Of a stretch of DNA of 64,000 bases, positions 32,010-42,598 are shown one piece after another (the stretch's first letter is position 1; every line of letters begins with the position of its first letter). Position numbers and translations under genes: made by a program. Location: positions 79,104,501 to 79,168,500 of the forward strand of contig CP136891.1 of the NCBI GenBank assembly GCA_034359265.1. The letters are read 5' to 3'. The notes below the pieces were generated by a model. That model had not been told where the DNA came from and did not search any database. It worked only from the letters and a program-made list of their open reading frames with translations. Origin of the DNA: Canna indica (lineage: Eukaryota > Streptophyta > Magnoliopsida > Zingiberales > Cannaceae).

Positions 32010-32165
32010 CTCCCTAGTTAATCTTGCGTATAATGCACTCTTGACTCGTCTGGATTGTGTCAAGCGGTAACGTTCAAGTTTCCTTATTAAAAGGAAGAGC
32101 GCGTCGGACGCGTGTCGGGGCACGTACGCGTGGCCGCCCAAGCGATTCTGATGCGCTTGGTGCAG

Positions 32166-32175
32166 AGGACACGTG
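32166..32175 (-). promoter_or_regulatory. ABRE/G-box upstream of oleosin
   Basis: Minus-strand CCACGTGTCC is a strong ABA-response element core, about 160 bp upstream of the oleosin ATG. Oleosin genes are typically ABA- and seed-maturation-regulated, so this is a plausible control site. A second ACGT core (GTACGTG) lies near 32120. Confidence 0.65.
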
Positions 32176-32179
32176 GGTT

Positions 32180-33110
32180 GGAGTTATGGCCTTTAATTAT
32201 TATTATTTGCTTAAAATATGAAACCTTTAAATAATTTACTGGGGTCATTAAAATTTAAAAAGTGGATCGGATCCATCTGCTGATATATACCGACCCGTGA
32301 CATATCGAGATTATATGGTACGTCGTGGTGTGTCCCGGGTGATAAATCTGACCAAGTAAATAGTCAAGCCCTGTTGTGGGGAAGGTTTGACCGAATGGAT
32401 AACCCGATACGTATAATTAATTGATCGGATGGGTCTTCTTTTAGATCAGGCCACGGATGCTAATTACCTAGAGTGTACCGCACCCAGTCTATTTGACTAA
32501 ATGTCAAGGGGTTAATTATTATATTTGATCAGGGTATACTTTATCCATTTGCTATATGAATGTAGGCAAATTATATTAATTGAGTTGAAATAATCAGATT
32601 AAAATTGAAAAATTGAAGGTAAAGTGAAATCAATTCTAAAATTAATTGGATAGAATTATCCAAACATATGGATCGAGTAATCCAAATGTCCGTTCATGAA
32701 TTAATTCAAATTAAATAGATGATCACTTATAATGTACGTGAATTCATGTCGCAAATAATATTGTTCCATCTACAATCTATTTATTTCAAATATACATGAT
32801 GTGGCCCTTACGTGTTCTAGCTTTAATTTTTGAAGTTGTAGCTAGCTTGTGTCTGATTGAATTCATAAGAAAATTTTGAAAAATAATGAGATCGATCATA
32901 TATGAATTATTGTTCCACCAACAGTAACATGAATCAAGCTAGCTTGTTTCTGATATCTATCCTTAACGTATTTTGTTGGTTGGCCTTTCTCTCTCACACC
33001 AGATTAATTAATACATATTGATTCTAGCAACCATTTAAAAAACAATAACACTTTTTGTTGTTTAAAAAACAATTATCTATTTGTTGACTTGTTACTTGTC
33101 TTCTCTCTTA
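32180..33110. other. Intergenic region between the divergent oleosin and ERF genes
   Basis: The two genes point away from each other, so this interval holds both promoters. No other gene is seen; the DNA is AT-rich and unique as far as I can tell. Confidence 0.5.
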
Positions 33111-33121
33111 CTAATTCTTTC

Positions 33122-33129
33122 TATAAATA
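33122..33129 (+). promoter_or_regulatory. TATA box of the ERF gene
   Basis: TATAAATA lies 107 bp before the ATG, giving a leader of roughly 75 bases. Confidence 0.65.
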
Positions 33130-33228
33130 TGGAGAAAGTCCTCTATTTCTTCCATCATTCCACCACGTATCAAGATTCAAGACTCAGCTACTTAGAGAGT
33201 TAGAATACGTCCTCCTTCGCCTCATTCC

Positions 33229-33996
33229 ATGGCATCATCTACCACGGGCGACGAAGCCGACTTTGCCGCCATCGACCTCATCCGCCACCACCTCCTGTCA
33301 GACCTCCCGCCCACTCCCTCCTCCGTCGCTCTCCCCTTCGTCCATCAGTACCACGCCAACGACGGCGTCAGCTTCCCTGAACCGGCCGTCTCCATGATCA
33401 GCTTCGCCGCCAATTCCTCAACCGCCGACCGCCGGCCCGCCCTCGCCATTCAGCTCCCTGCAGCCCCGCTCCGTTTCGGCTGGGGAGAAGCGGCCGCGGA
33501 GGAACGGCCTGCCGCGGCGGTTCCGGACGATGGGCGGCGGTACCGGGGGGTTCGACAGCGGCCGTGGGGGAAGTTCGCGGCGGAGATCCGGGACCCCAAC
33601 CGCCGAGGCTCCAGGCTCTGGCTCGGGACCTTCGACACCGCCTTGGAGGCCGCCCGCGCGTATGACCGCGCCGCATTCGAGATGCGCGGCCGCAAGGCCA
33701 TCCTCAACTTCCCCAACGAGATCGGAAGCTCCGGCCGCCTGAGCCAGCCCCTAGCGCCGCAGCCTGCGGCGTGGGGAAAGAGGAAGAGAGAAGCGACGAG
33801 GGAAGAAGTGAGGGAGGTCAAGAAGGAGAAGACGGCGCCGGAGATTGAGTCGGGGCAAATGCCGCCGTCGAGCTGGAACGGCGTGTGGGACTTGGAGGAG
33901 GCCGATACGATTACGAAGGGGTTATTTAACGTGCCGCCGTTGTCGCCGTTATCTCCGCATCCATCAATCGGCTTCTCGCAGCTGCTCGTGAACTGA
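33229..33996 (+). CDS. AP2/ERF transcription factor, ERF subfamily, group IXb-like
   Basis: This is an intronless gene for 255 residues. One AP2 DNA-binding domain spans about residues 104-162 ([59 protein letters not shown]). The ERF-type Ala and Asp at the 14th and 19th domain positions favour GCC-box binding over DRE. A basic stretch ([18 protein letters not shown], about 183-200) may be a nuclear signal. The C-terminus [22 protein letters not shown] closely resembles the CMIX-5/6 region of ERF5/ERF6/ERF105-type factors, a MAP-kinase target motif with SP sites. Group IX factors usually activate defence and stress genes. The N-terminal half is low in complexity and acidic in places. The gene appears intact. 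Confidence 0.93.
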   Translation: MASSTTGDEADFAAIDLIRHHLLSDLPPTPSSVALPFVHQYHANDGVSFPEPAVSMISFAANSSTADRRPALAIQLPAAPLRFGWGEAAAEERPAAAVPDDGRRYRGVRQRPWGKFAAEIRDPNRRGSRLWLGTFDTALEAARAYDRAAFEMRGRKAILNFPNEIGSSGRLSQPLAPQPAAWGKRKREATREEVREVKKEKTAPEIESGQMPPSSWNGVWDLEEADTITKGLFNVPPLSPLSPHPSIGFSQLLVN

Positions 33997-34560
33997 GTCT
34001 TGAAATCAAACGCTGCTACTGATTTAATTAATGTTTTTTGAGAAAAAAACGTACAAATTAAATTCATGTATTTTACTTCTTCTGCACATCACGTCATCAC
34101 GCAACTTGTTTAATAGATCCTTTTATGTGTATGATTATTACCAAATATTTATATTGAGATCAGTGAAGAAAATTAATACATTTATAAATTTGAAATTTAA
34201 GCAAACTGATAACAAATAGATGTTAATCGGAGAAAATAACAGAAGATGGGAATTAAGTTTGACCAAGCAATCGTAGTGAGGCTGACGAATATTTCAACAA
34301 GCAATACAAACATATACGCCAAAATTATATGTAAGATGAGGTAAAAGAAACAATTGGAGTTTAATATATCGACGTATGTCATACGTGGGTACGCTATTGC
34401 ATGCATGGTCGCTGAGGCACTACTGTCCGATTCTTTTCAGTTTAATAAAAGAAAAGGAGTTTAACAACTCAGCTACGGGAAAAGATAACCTTCAAATATA
34501 TAATTTTTATAAGATCAGAAGATTAATCACGATCCTAATTAAAATATCTGTCGATCTTTC
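33997..34560. other. Intergenic DNA
   Basis: This is the 3' flank of the ERF gene and AT-rich spacer up to the LINE. No gene is seen. Confidence 0.45.
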
Positions 34561-37500
34561 TAGCATGTTTCGATAGCTAATCCATAATTTTATTGGCATC
34601 TCTACTAATATGGATGATATGAATCAGCTCAAATTTTTTTGCATCAATAATGATGTCATTAATAATATTTCGAATATGTCAATCACTAACAATTGATTTA
34701 GAGTCATTTTCCGATGTAGATCTATGATGATTAACATAAACATAATCATATATTAATTTCTCATTTTCATCTATACAAATAGTAGCAACAAAACCAGTAA
34801 TACCCACCACAGAAGCATCAACATTCCAATTATAAACATTGGCCTTAGGAAGTTGCCAATTACATCAAGGATTTGAAACAATCTTATTTCCCTTAGACAA
34901 AGGGTTATCAGCATAGTCAACCGTTAAAAGCGATGACTTCAACAACTAAAGAGTAAATCGATGGTCGAGACTGATAAAAAACAACTATATTCCGAGCCAA
35001 CCAAATGGAGTAAAAAAAGTTAAAACAGAACCACCAGAACAAGGGAAATATTCTCAGAGTTATAATGGTTCCCAACTCCACTTAAACTTAAACTCCAAGC
35101 CAACAAACCGATATGCTTTAAGCCGTCTCTCCATTATTTCCTATAGAGTCCTAGCTACCTCGCACTCCATGAAAATATGGTTCATATCTTCTGGAAGACT
35201 GTCGCAAATGACACAATTGGAGGAACTAATGACACCAAACCGAAATAATCTATCAGCAGTGGGTAGTTTTTTGTGAAAAAATTTCCAAATGAAGGTTTTA
35301 ATTCAAGGAGAACAATTTTAAATTTCCAAATTAAAGCCCACCGAGGAAGATTATAAACATTAGTATAAATTTTCCTATATATGAAATTATAAGCGAATTT
35401 TGTACAAACTCGACCATTATTTTCCGGTCACCAAATAAGTTTGTCCTCATTGGAATAAATAGTTTCCGCAGGGGACCAAACAAATTATTTAGAACAGTAT
35501 AATTTCATTTATTATCAATCATAAGATAATTGACTTTAAAAGAAATATCAACCATGACAGTATTAATATAGGTAGGTTTAAGCATTAAGGGAATGTCAAA
35601 AATCCAAGCATCCAAGAACAATACAATATTATCACCAGAAAAAATGCAATTAATAAAGCTAGATTTAAGCATATCAGAAGCATGACAGATTAATTTTCAA
35701 GCACCACTATAATTTTTATTAGGGCAACCATACCAAAGATTAAAAGGTTTATATTTGGTTCTAACAATTAATGAAACACCAGAGAGAATTACTACCACTA
35801 ATGAGCAATTCATTTTTGTTTTGCAACTAAAGCACTACGCATTAAATCCAAAGACCTAAGACCCAAACCACCATCAGCTTTAGGAAGAATAGCAGTATCC
35901 CAAGAAATTAAATGCAGATCATGTTTTTCACTACTAGAGCTCCAAAGAAATTTTTTAATAACAGAGTTAATCTGATTGATAACACAATCAGGGGTCCAAT
36001 TAACACAAAGAATGTAGAGAAACAGAATTCAAAATAGATTTAATAAGGACAATCCTACCATCTTGAGAAATATTATTTCTTTTCCAATTATTCAGTTTAG
36101 CTTTCACATTATCAATAAGATAATTGCAATTACTAATATGCATGCTTTTAGGATTAATAAGAGTGCCAAGATATTTAAAGGAAAATTTCTCTTGATTCAT
36201 GTTGAGCTTTCTACAAATTCTAAGTCTTACAGAATTGATAACCTTATGTGGAAAATGAATCTCAAATTTCATGAAATTAATTTTTTGATTCGTAATCTTG
36301 CCAAAAATCTCAATTTTTTTTTTTGAAAATTAGCAATGAACTTGTCATTAGCTCTAAAGAAAAGAAGAATGTCATCGGTATACATCAAGTGATTAATAAC
36401 AACATCATTCTTGATTTTAACAAAATTAATCGTACCATAAGAACTAGCAAAGTTCAACATTTCATAAAGTAAATGACTACTAAAATATAGAGTTAGAGAT
36501 ATAGGATCTCCCTATCTAATACCACAAGAAGCAGTAAATTCCTTAGAAACAGACCCATTAACACTAGAAGCAAACTTAGAAGAAGAAACACATGCTTCAA
36601 CCAATTAATAAACTTATTTGGAAAGTTAAACAATCTCAACATATTAGAAATAGAGTTCCAAGAAATTATATCATAAGTTTTTTCTAAATCTATCTTAATC
36701 ATGATGATAGAGTTTTTACCCCTAAAATTATGAATAGAATGAACAACCTCCAAAGCTATTAAAATATTGTCATGAATAGATCTTCCAGCAATAAAGGTAG
36801 ATTGGTTTTTAGAAATTAATTTCTCTAACAAAGATTTCAGGCGATTAGCAAGAACTTTGTTGAGAATACAATAAGTAACATTACACAAAGTAATAGGGCG
36901 AAAATCTTTCACAGATACAAGGTTATTAGACTTGGGAACAAAAACCAAATAAGTGTTATTCCAATCATTAAGAACAATTTCATGAGTATAGAAGTAATTA
37001 AAAGTAGTTTCAAAATTCTTGGCAATAATAGACCAATAAATTTTAAAGAATTCTCCATAATCATTAGATCCAGGACTCTTGTCTGAACCTAAGGAATTAA
37101 CAGCAACAACAATTTCATCAAAAGAGAATTTAGCAATTAAAGACAAATGAGAATTACTATCAATGACATTCATAGAAGGAATATATCTATTATCAAAGAA
37201 ATTTGGATCAAGATAAGACCACAAGTTTGAATAGTAATTGACAAAAGCATTCATAATATCATTCGTGGGAGAGTAAACAACATCATCAACTTTAACAAAA
37301 AAAAATAAAAAATTTCCTCCTTCTAACTTTAACAAGATTTTGATAATATTTGATGTTCTTATCACCATCACTGAGTCACTTAGACTTAGCGAGCGATCAC
37401 CTTTTAATCACTAATTGTCTATTAAGAGCAGAAGCCTTATTATAAAGAATAGAAATATTAGAAATATCAAAGTCAGACAGAAAAGCAAAACAATCAGAAT

Positions 37501-38259
37501 TTTCAAAGAAATTGATTTGATAATTAACTTTAGCATTATTATCTTCTACCTTACCAAGGTGATGTTTATTCCAGTAAGATAATTTGCCACGAAGACCAAC
37601 AAGATTTTTAGTAATAATATCAGCAGAAGAAAAATTATCATAGAAATCCAACAATCTTGAATAATTTTTCTAACATCAAGATATTCAATCCAAAAATTCT
37701 GAAATTTAAATATATTATGTTTAGGTTTAATAGACTCTTTCATCATAACAAGAAAATGACAGTGATAAGAAGCAATCCTAGGAAGATGAAAAATAGAAGT
37801 ATTGCCAAATAAACTAAGCCAACTACTATTGGAGAAAGCTCTATCTAATCTTATAAGATTCCTAAAGTTGTTTTTTCTATTGTTACGCCAAGTGAACTTA
37901 GGACCAGAAAAGCCTAAATCTACAAAGCCACAATTAGAAATACAACCCCTAATAGCAAGAACATTCTTTTTAAGAACAAAGGGTGAACCACCAGATTTAT
38001 CACAGTCATTAACAATGCAGTTAAAATCACCAGCCATAAACCAAGGAATATCAAAAAAAAAAGCTTACCAATCTCATGAAAAAAACTATTCCTACTAACA
38101 GGATTAACACTAGCATATATTCCAGAAAACAACCAAGGAGGAGAATTTCTGACTTGAATAGTGGCATTAATCATACAATTTGAATTAGAAATAGATTTAA
38201 CATTGATAAGCGATTGTTTCCAAGCAAACAACAAACCACTAGAAGCACCGTCAAAACTA

Positions 38260-38690
38260 GGGCTGAGCAAAACTCGATCCGACCCAAAAAATTGACTTGA
38301 AAATTCATTTCGGGTCGGGTTATTCGGGTATATCGGGTCAGGTCGGGTTCCGGTTCGGGTGAAAACCCTATTAAACCTGACCCGATTCGATTTTAAATGA
38401 AATACATACTTATATTATGTATATTGATAAAAGATGATTTTGGCTTTGTGGTTAGAATGATGTAAATAAAGTTTAGGAGATCTTGAGTTCAAGTTCTACT
38501 TGAGTTATAATTTTAATACAATTATTCACCTTTTTTATCACTATTTTCAAGATGATTTTTTTTTTTTTAAAACCGAATTCGAGTTAATCGATCGGGGCTT
38601 GATTTTTTCGGATTATTCGGGTCGAGCCCTGATTAAAAAATCAGGTCGGGTATAATTTGTTTGAACTCACAGCCATACCTTGCCAATCAT
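38260..38690. mobile_element. MITE-like insert in LINE-A
   Basis: This block has no coding relation to the LINE and splits its endonuclease between Met-Ala-Val and Ser-Pro-Ser-Phe-Asp-Gly. Its ends share GGCTGAGCAAAAC and, inverted, GGCTGTGAGTTCAAAC. Both sides are rich in GGGTCGGGTT-type motifs in opposite orientation. The exact ends and target duplication are unclear. Confidence 0.5.
38443..38548 (+). mobile_element. tRNA-like SINE candidate nested in the MITE-like insert
   Basis: The 106-bp block starts GGCTTTGTGGTTAGAATG, resembling a Pol III A box. About 40 bp later it has GAGTTCAAGTTCT, resembling a B box. It is flanked by an 11-bp direct repeat AAGATGATTTT (38432-38442 and 38549-38559), as expected for a target duplication from LINE-type insertion. 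No clear poly(A) end is seen. Confidence 0.5.
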
Positions 38691-38991
38691 TTTCCAAAGT
38701 TTCAACAAATTTAAGAGAGTTAGAATCAGATAAATGAGTTTACTGAAGAAAAAACCATATCAACATATTTATGAATAACCGTAATTTTCAAAAAATCTTC
38801 AGCAGACCTTATACGAAGGCCCCTAATGTTCCAACTTATAAAATTCATGGAAAAACATGCATAACAACAATAATTGTAAACTATGGCAAAGTGCCAATTC
38901 CAGAACAAGAAGGAACATCCTTAGACAAGTCCACAGAGACCAAACTATCATTATCTCTAGGGATATCCTTACCAGAAGAAGGCAAAATAGA

Positions 38992-39620
38992 TTATTCAAA
39001 ATCCAAGTCAAAATGCTCAGACTCCTTTCTAATTCTTTTCTTTTTAGAGCTCAAAATAGTCTCAATCCTAGAAAGATTCTGATGCATTTCAAACTTGGAC
39101 ATTCTATCTACCCCAGCAGAACCCAAAGAATTCCTAATTTTCTCCGTACCCTTCTTATCAGGAGGTTTAGAACTAGAATTAGAATTGAATTTCTTAAGAG
39201 AAGGAGTGACTTTCTCAACAAGAGAATTAAAGCTAAAATCAACTCTAGAGGTATCTAGAATATTTTTACCCTTACCATCTATGGAATTAGTAAAGGAGTT
39301 GTCCAGAGCAGGCATAGACTGCTGCTCCTCAATTATAGGGCAATCCTCCTTACTAAGAAAGCCATTCCTATCCTTATTGTATTCAAAAAAGTTCTCTTCA
39401 CTATGAATGTTCAAATCAGAATTATCCTTAGGAAAGAAAGTTTTCTTCCTGGTTTCCTAATAATCCTAACCCAATGGTCGTAAGTAGAATTAGAATCAAA
39501 GTTATTATCAGAAGTAATAATTTTATCAACAGAAGTAGTTAAGGAATCAACATCGTTACCATAATCAGATTTATCCACATTCATATCATTAATAACAAAA
39601 GAACCAATGCATTCATCAAT
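38992..39620 (-). pseudogene. LINE ORF1 C-terminal remnant
   Basis: The frame at 38992-39414 (DNSFTNSIDGKGKNILDTSRVDFSF...KKKRIRKESEHFDLDFE) lies just upstream of ORF2 and is polar and lysine-rich, as the linker end of plant L1 ORF1 proteins is. No RNA-binding domain or zinc knuckle remains, so the identification rests on position. Stops precede it. Confidence 0.5.
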
Positions 39621-39640
39621 TCTTTTAGCTTGATAAATGA

Positions 39641-40322
39641 TTAATGTAAATATATTCTCAATATATATTTTGATGGAAAATTAAGAGGCATCTATCATCC
39701 TCCACTATCATTTAATTTCGTAAGCATTAATTTTTATTTTGAAAAGGACATGTTTGCGTTAGATTCAAGAATTGAGCGTAATATAATAATATAATAAGAA
39801 ATAAAATCTTTATAGACGTGCAAGTATAAGTATATATTATAAGTTTTTAGAATAAATTGAACATTAATTTTAACTAAAGATATACAAATTATTTTTTTTC
39901 TAAAACAAGTATTAACCATTATTAATGCAACTTATGTGCGTTTGATTGTCCGCAAGTACAAATGCTATAAAAAGTATTTGCATGCAAAGGCAAATGATCA
40001 CGAATAGAATTTGCAATTTAATGTTTGGTTGTTCGCAAGTAGAGTTACAACTTCTATTTGCAAATGTTTGATTGATTGCAAATGAAAGATACAGTTATAC
40101 TTGCAATTTGCATCTTTGTATCTAGGTCTGATAGCCCGACATGATAAAATCATGCTCGGGCCACCCATTATCGTGTCAGGCCAGGGGATGTAGGTCCAAC
40201 CCTAACCTTATAGATCGATAACTAGTAGGCCAGCCTAGCGTAGACCAGGCTGGTCTGCGCCCCAGCTGGACTGAGCCCATGTCTAGCTAGTCTGGCCAGT
40301 GCTAGGCTAAGTCTGGCACTAC
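39641..40322. other. Intergenic DNA left of CACTA-3
   Basis: No gene is seen. The stretch 39950-40120 has repeated TTTGCAA-type motifs, and 40195-40322 is an irregular GGCTGGxCTAG-type low-complexity sequence that resumes at 47494 on the other side of the transposon. Confidence 0.45.
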
Positions 40323-40342
40323 CACTACTAGAAAAATGGTCA

Positions 40343-40698
40343 TCAGCAACGGCTGATGCCGTTGCTGAGCCGTTGCAATAGAGCCGTGACAGAAAATCGC
40401 GTTGCTGATGACTTAGCAACGGATCAGCAACGGCCGCTCGGGCCGTCGCTCAAAACATTATCAGCAACGGCCGCTCGGGCCGTCGCTAAAAATATTATCA
40501 GCAACGGTTTTGCCACAGACCCGGAGCCGTTGCTGATAACATTAATAGCAACGGCCGCTGAGTCCGTAGCAACGCCGTTAGTAAAACCCCGTCGCTAAGC
40601 CGTTGCTAAGCCGTTGCTGTAGGTCATCAGCAACGGCTTTCAATACACTTTTAGCAACGGCTTTCCCATGGACGGCCGTGAGAAAGCCGTTGCTGATG
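40343..40698. repeat. 3' subterminal repeats of CACTA-3
   Basis: Alternating CAGCAACGGC / GCCGTTGCTG copies occur, very similar to those of CACTA-2. Confidence 0.85.
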
Positions 40699-40985
40699 AC
40701 GCATACCTGGGAACAAAAAAATTAAAAATTTCAAATTTCCATTGATACATTGATACATTATCTGATACATAACTCACACACCCATACCCTCATACACACA
40801 TTCATTCACACATCACAAACACACCAAGATATACATCAAAACAATTATATTTATATTGATAATTATCCACGATAGTATAAAAATAATTCAAATGCAAAAT
40901 TGTAGTATCAATATCCAAACAAAATAAGTTAAACAAGTTCAATATCTCAGTAACAAGTTCTATATCCAAACAAAAAATCTCACGA

Positions 40986-42521
40986 TCACGATGGAGGATG
41001 GTCTGGATCATATGACGGGGTCTGGAGTGCTTGAGTGTACATTGGCGTGGACTGACCCGAGGACGATGGATTAGATGATGCCGAAGAGATGCCTGCTTCA
41101 GGATGACCTGACATGTTGCGTAGCATAGCTTGTATATCCGCCATCATCTGACTCTGGCGCTCCATTATCTCAGTCTGACGCGCGACCGTGTCCTCTAGAG
41201 TCCTTATTCTGCTACTATGATCATAACTGGATCTAGAGGTGGACGGCCGCTCACCAGCGATCGGAGGGGTCGGTGCCCCAAGTGGCCCTAGCACGGCTCG
41301 CGCATAACCACTATCTGCGAAGCCATATACGCGGCCATGGTCCCAGCCACCTGCGGCCTCGACCCACGATGCTGCGTCAAAGTCCTCGGGGGTACCCCCG
41401 CGCTGCACCACCGTCTGGCTGTACGTCTCCTACTCGAGTTTGATTTTTTGTTAAATATTTATCATAAAACTTAAATTATAAATATATAATGAATAATTTA
41501 AACAAATATATAATTACCATAATGTGTACAGCGCGGTTGTCGATGTACTCCCCCGTCCCATGTGCTCGACGGTGAGTCCGCTCAAACACCGCCATCGGGG
41601 AGGGTCGCTGGACACTCCCGTCATCCGACACCGTCGTCTACATTTACAAAACAAATACATTAATTAGTACACATAGTAACAAATAAAATATATAATTAAA
41701 AGATATACTTACCATACGGTTCGCGTGCACTGCAAATGCAACAGAGCCGCCGGTGTGACGCGCTGCTCCCCCCGACATGCGATTTCTAGCCGCATTCCGA
41801 GAAACCTCCTGCCATCGATCCGTCGACCATATCCCCACGAGCTGGTCCCATATATCCGGAGTAATCCAACCGGGGCCGTATCCCCGAGTCTCCGCGATGT
41901 TAGTGGTCCCAGATCGGGCCATCGCTTGGGACCGAGCCTGCCCCAGCTGCCCGTTGTACCTTGCCCGGGAAATAGCCTCCCAGGTAGCGTAAATGAAGGG
42001 CCTCTGGTCCTCGGTCCATGTATAGCGAGCCTGCAAAATAATAATATCAGTACCAATATTAATATATCATCATGCATGTAAAAAAAATAAATAATACGTG
42101 CCTCAAACTCGCGCCATAACATGTCGACGTGCTCGCTAGGCACGTGAGACTACGTAGGCCATGCCCCGTGCATGTATCGTCGAATAGTAGAAGAAATGCT
42201 CCTCGGCACTTCTTCTTGCTCGAACCTGCACAACAAAAATAAATTTTAATATTATATTATGATATAATGAATTTGTAATGATTCATAATTCATGATATAT
42301 TACCGCTCCCCGATCACGCTAATCAATCTACGTGACTCTGTGGCTGGTGGAGGCTGCCACCTGTTCGGCCCGCGTGGCCGCCTGCGTCTGGATGTACTAG
42401 CCTCGGCAGTATCATCCTCATGAGGATCAGCAACAGGAGGATCAGCAGCATGAGTAAGTGCTGGAGTCTCACCGATCGGAGACTCCGAAGCTCTCCTGCG
42501 TCGATAACCACGACCAGACAT
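40986..42521 (-). pseudogene. Transposase_24-type gene of CACTA-3, one amber codon
   Basis: Minus-strand exons 42304-42521, 42102-42225, 41713-42030, 41518-41637 and 40986-41429 join in frame to 407 codons. Codon 98 is TAG (42150-42152) where CACTA-1 and CACTA-2 have TGG (Trp, in GAWPTWSHVP). Downstream blocks are RYTWTEDQRPFIYATWEAI, WSTDRWQEVSRNAARNR and IRTLEDTVARQTEIMERQSQMM. Exon 4 ends IM rather than IV. Unlike CACTA-1, codon 56 is an intact CAG. The single change means a reversion or suppression would restore the frame, but no product longer than 97 residues is expected as it stands. Confidence 0.85.
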
Positions 42522-42598
42522 ATCTGTCGAACAGACATATAATCAAATTATTGTATAAATAGTAGAGATATATTTAATAAAATATATATACTTTACAA

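Larger units (their letters stand above)
34570..38848 (-). pseudogene. LINE ORF2 (endonuclease, reverse transcriptase, RNase H), broken
   Basis: Endonuclease blocks are ETHLSDSNSLKFVETLENDWQGMAV, split by the insert at about 38260-38690, then SPSFDGASSGLLFAWK, MAGDFNCIVNDCDKSGG and LGFSGPKFTWRNNRKNNFRNLIRLDRAFSN. Reverse-transcriptase blocks are FRPITLCNVTYCILNKVLANRLK, TFIAGRSIHDNILIALEVVH, KIDLEKTYDIISW (motif A, with Thr for the usual Ala) and HLMYTDDILLFFRAN (motif C, YTDD). The zinc-finger block is CVICDSLPEDMNHIFMECEVA. RNase H ends with NVDASVVGITGF and SRDANKIMD. Stops and frameshifts between all blocks make it non-functional. The gene copies the element by target-primed reverse transcription when intact. 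Confidence 0.88.
34560..39640 (-). mobile_element. L1-type LINE, decayed, minus strand (LINE-A)
   Basis: Reading right to left, it has an ORF1 tail (to about 38990), an ORF2 start MNFISWNIRGLR at 38848, the APE endonuclease (to about 37550), reverse transcriptase (about 37370-36000), an RVT zinc finger (about 35220-35100) and RNase H (about 34860-34580). All parts have stops. The poly(A) tail and target duplication could not be found, so both ends are approximate. A MITE-like insert with a SINE inside interrupts the endonuclease. Confidence 0.85.

Noticed and set aside
31605..32141. Longer oleosin starting at 32141
   Set aside because: The extra 44 residues are unlike oleosin N-termini; ATG 32009 or 32000 fits the family size.
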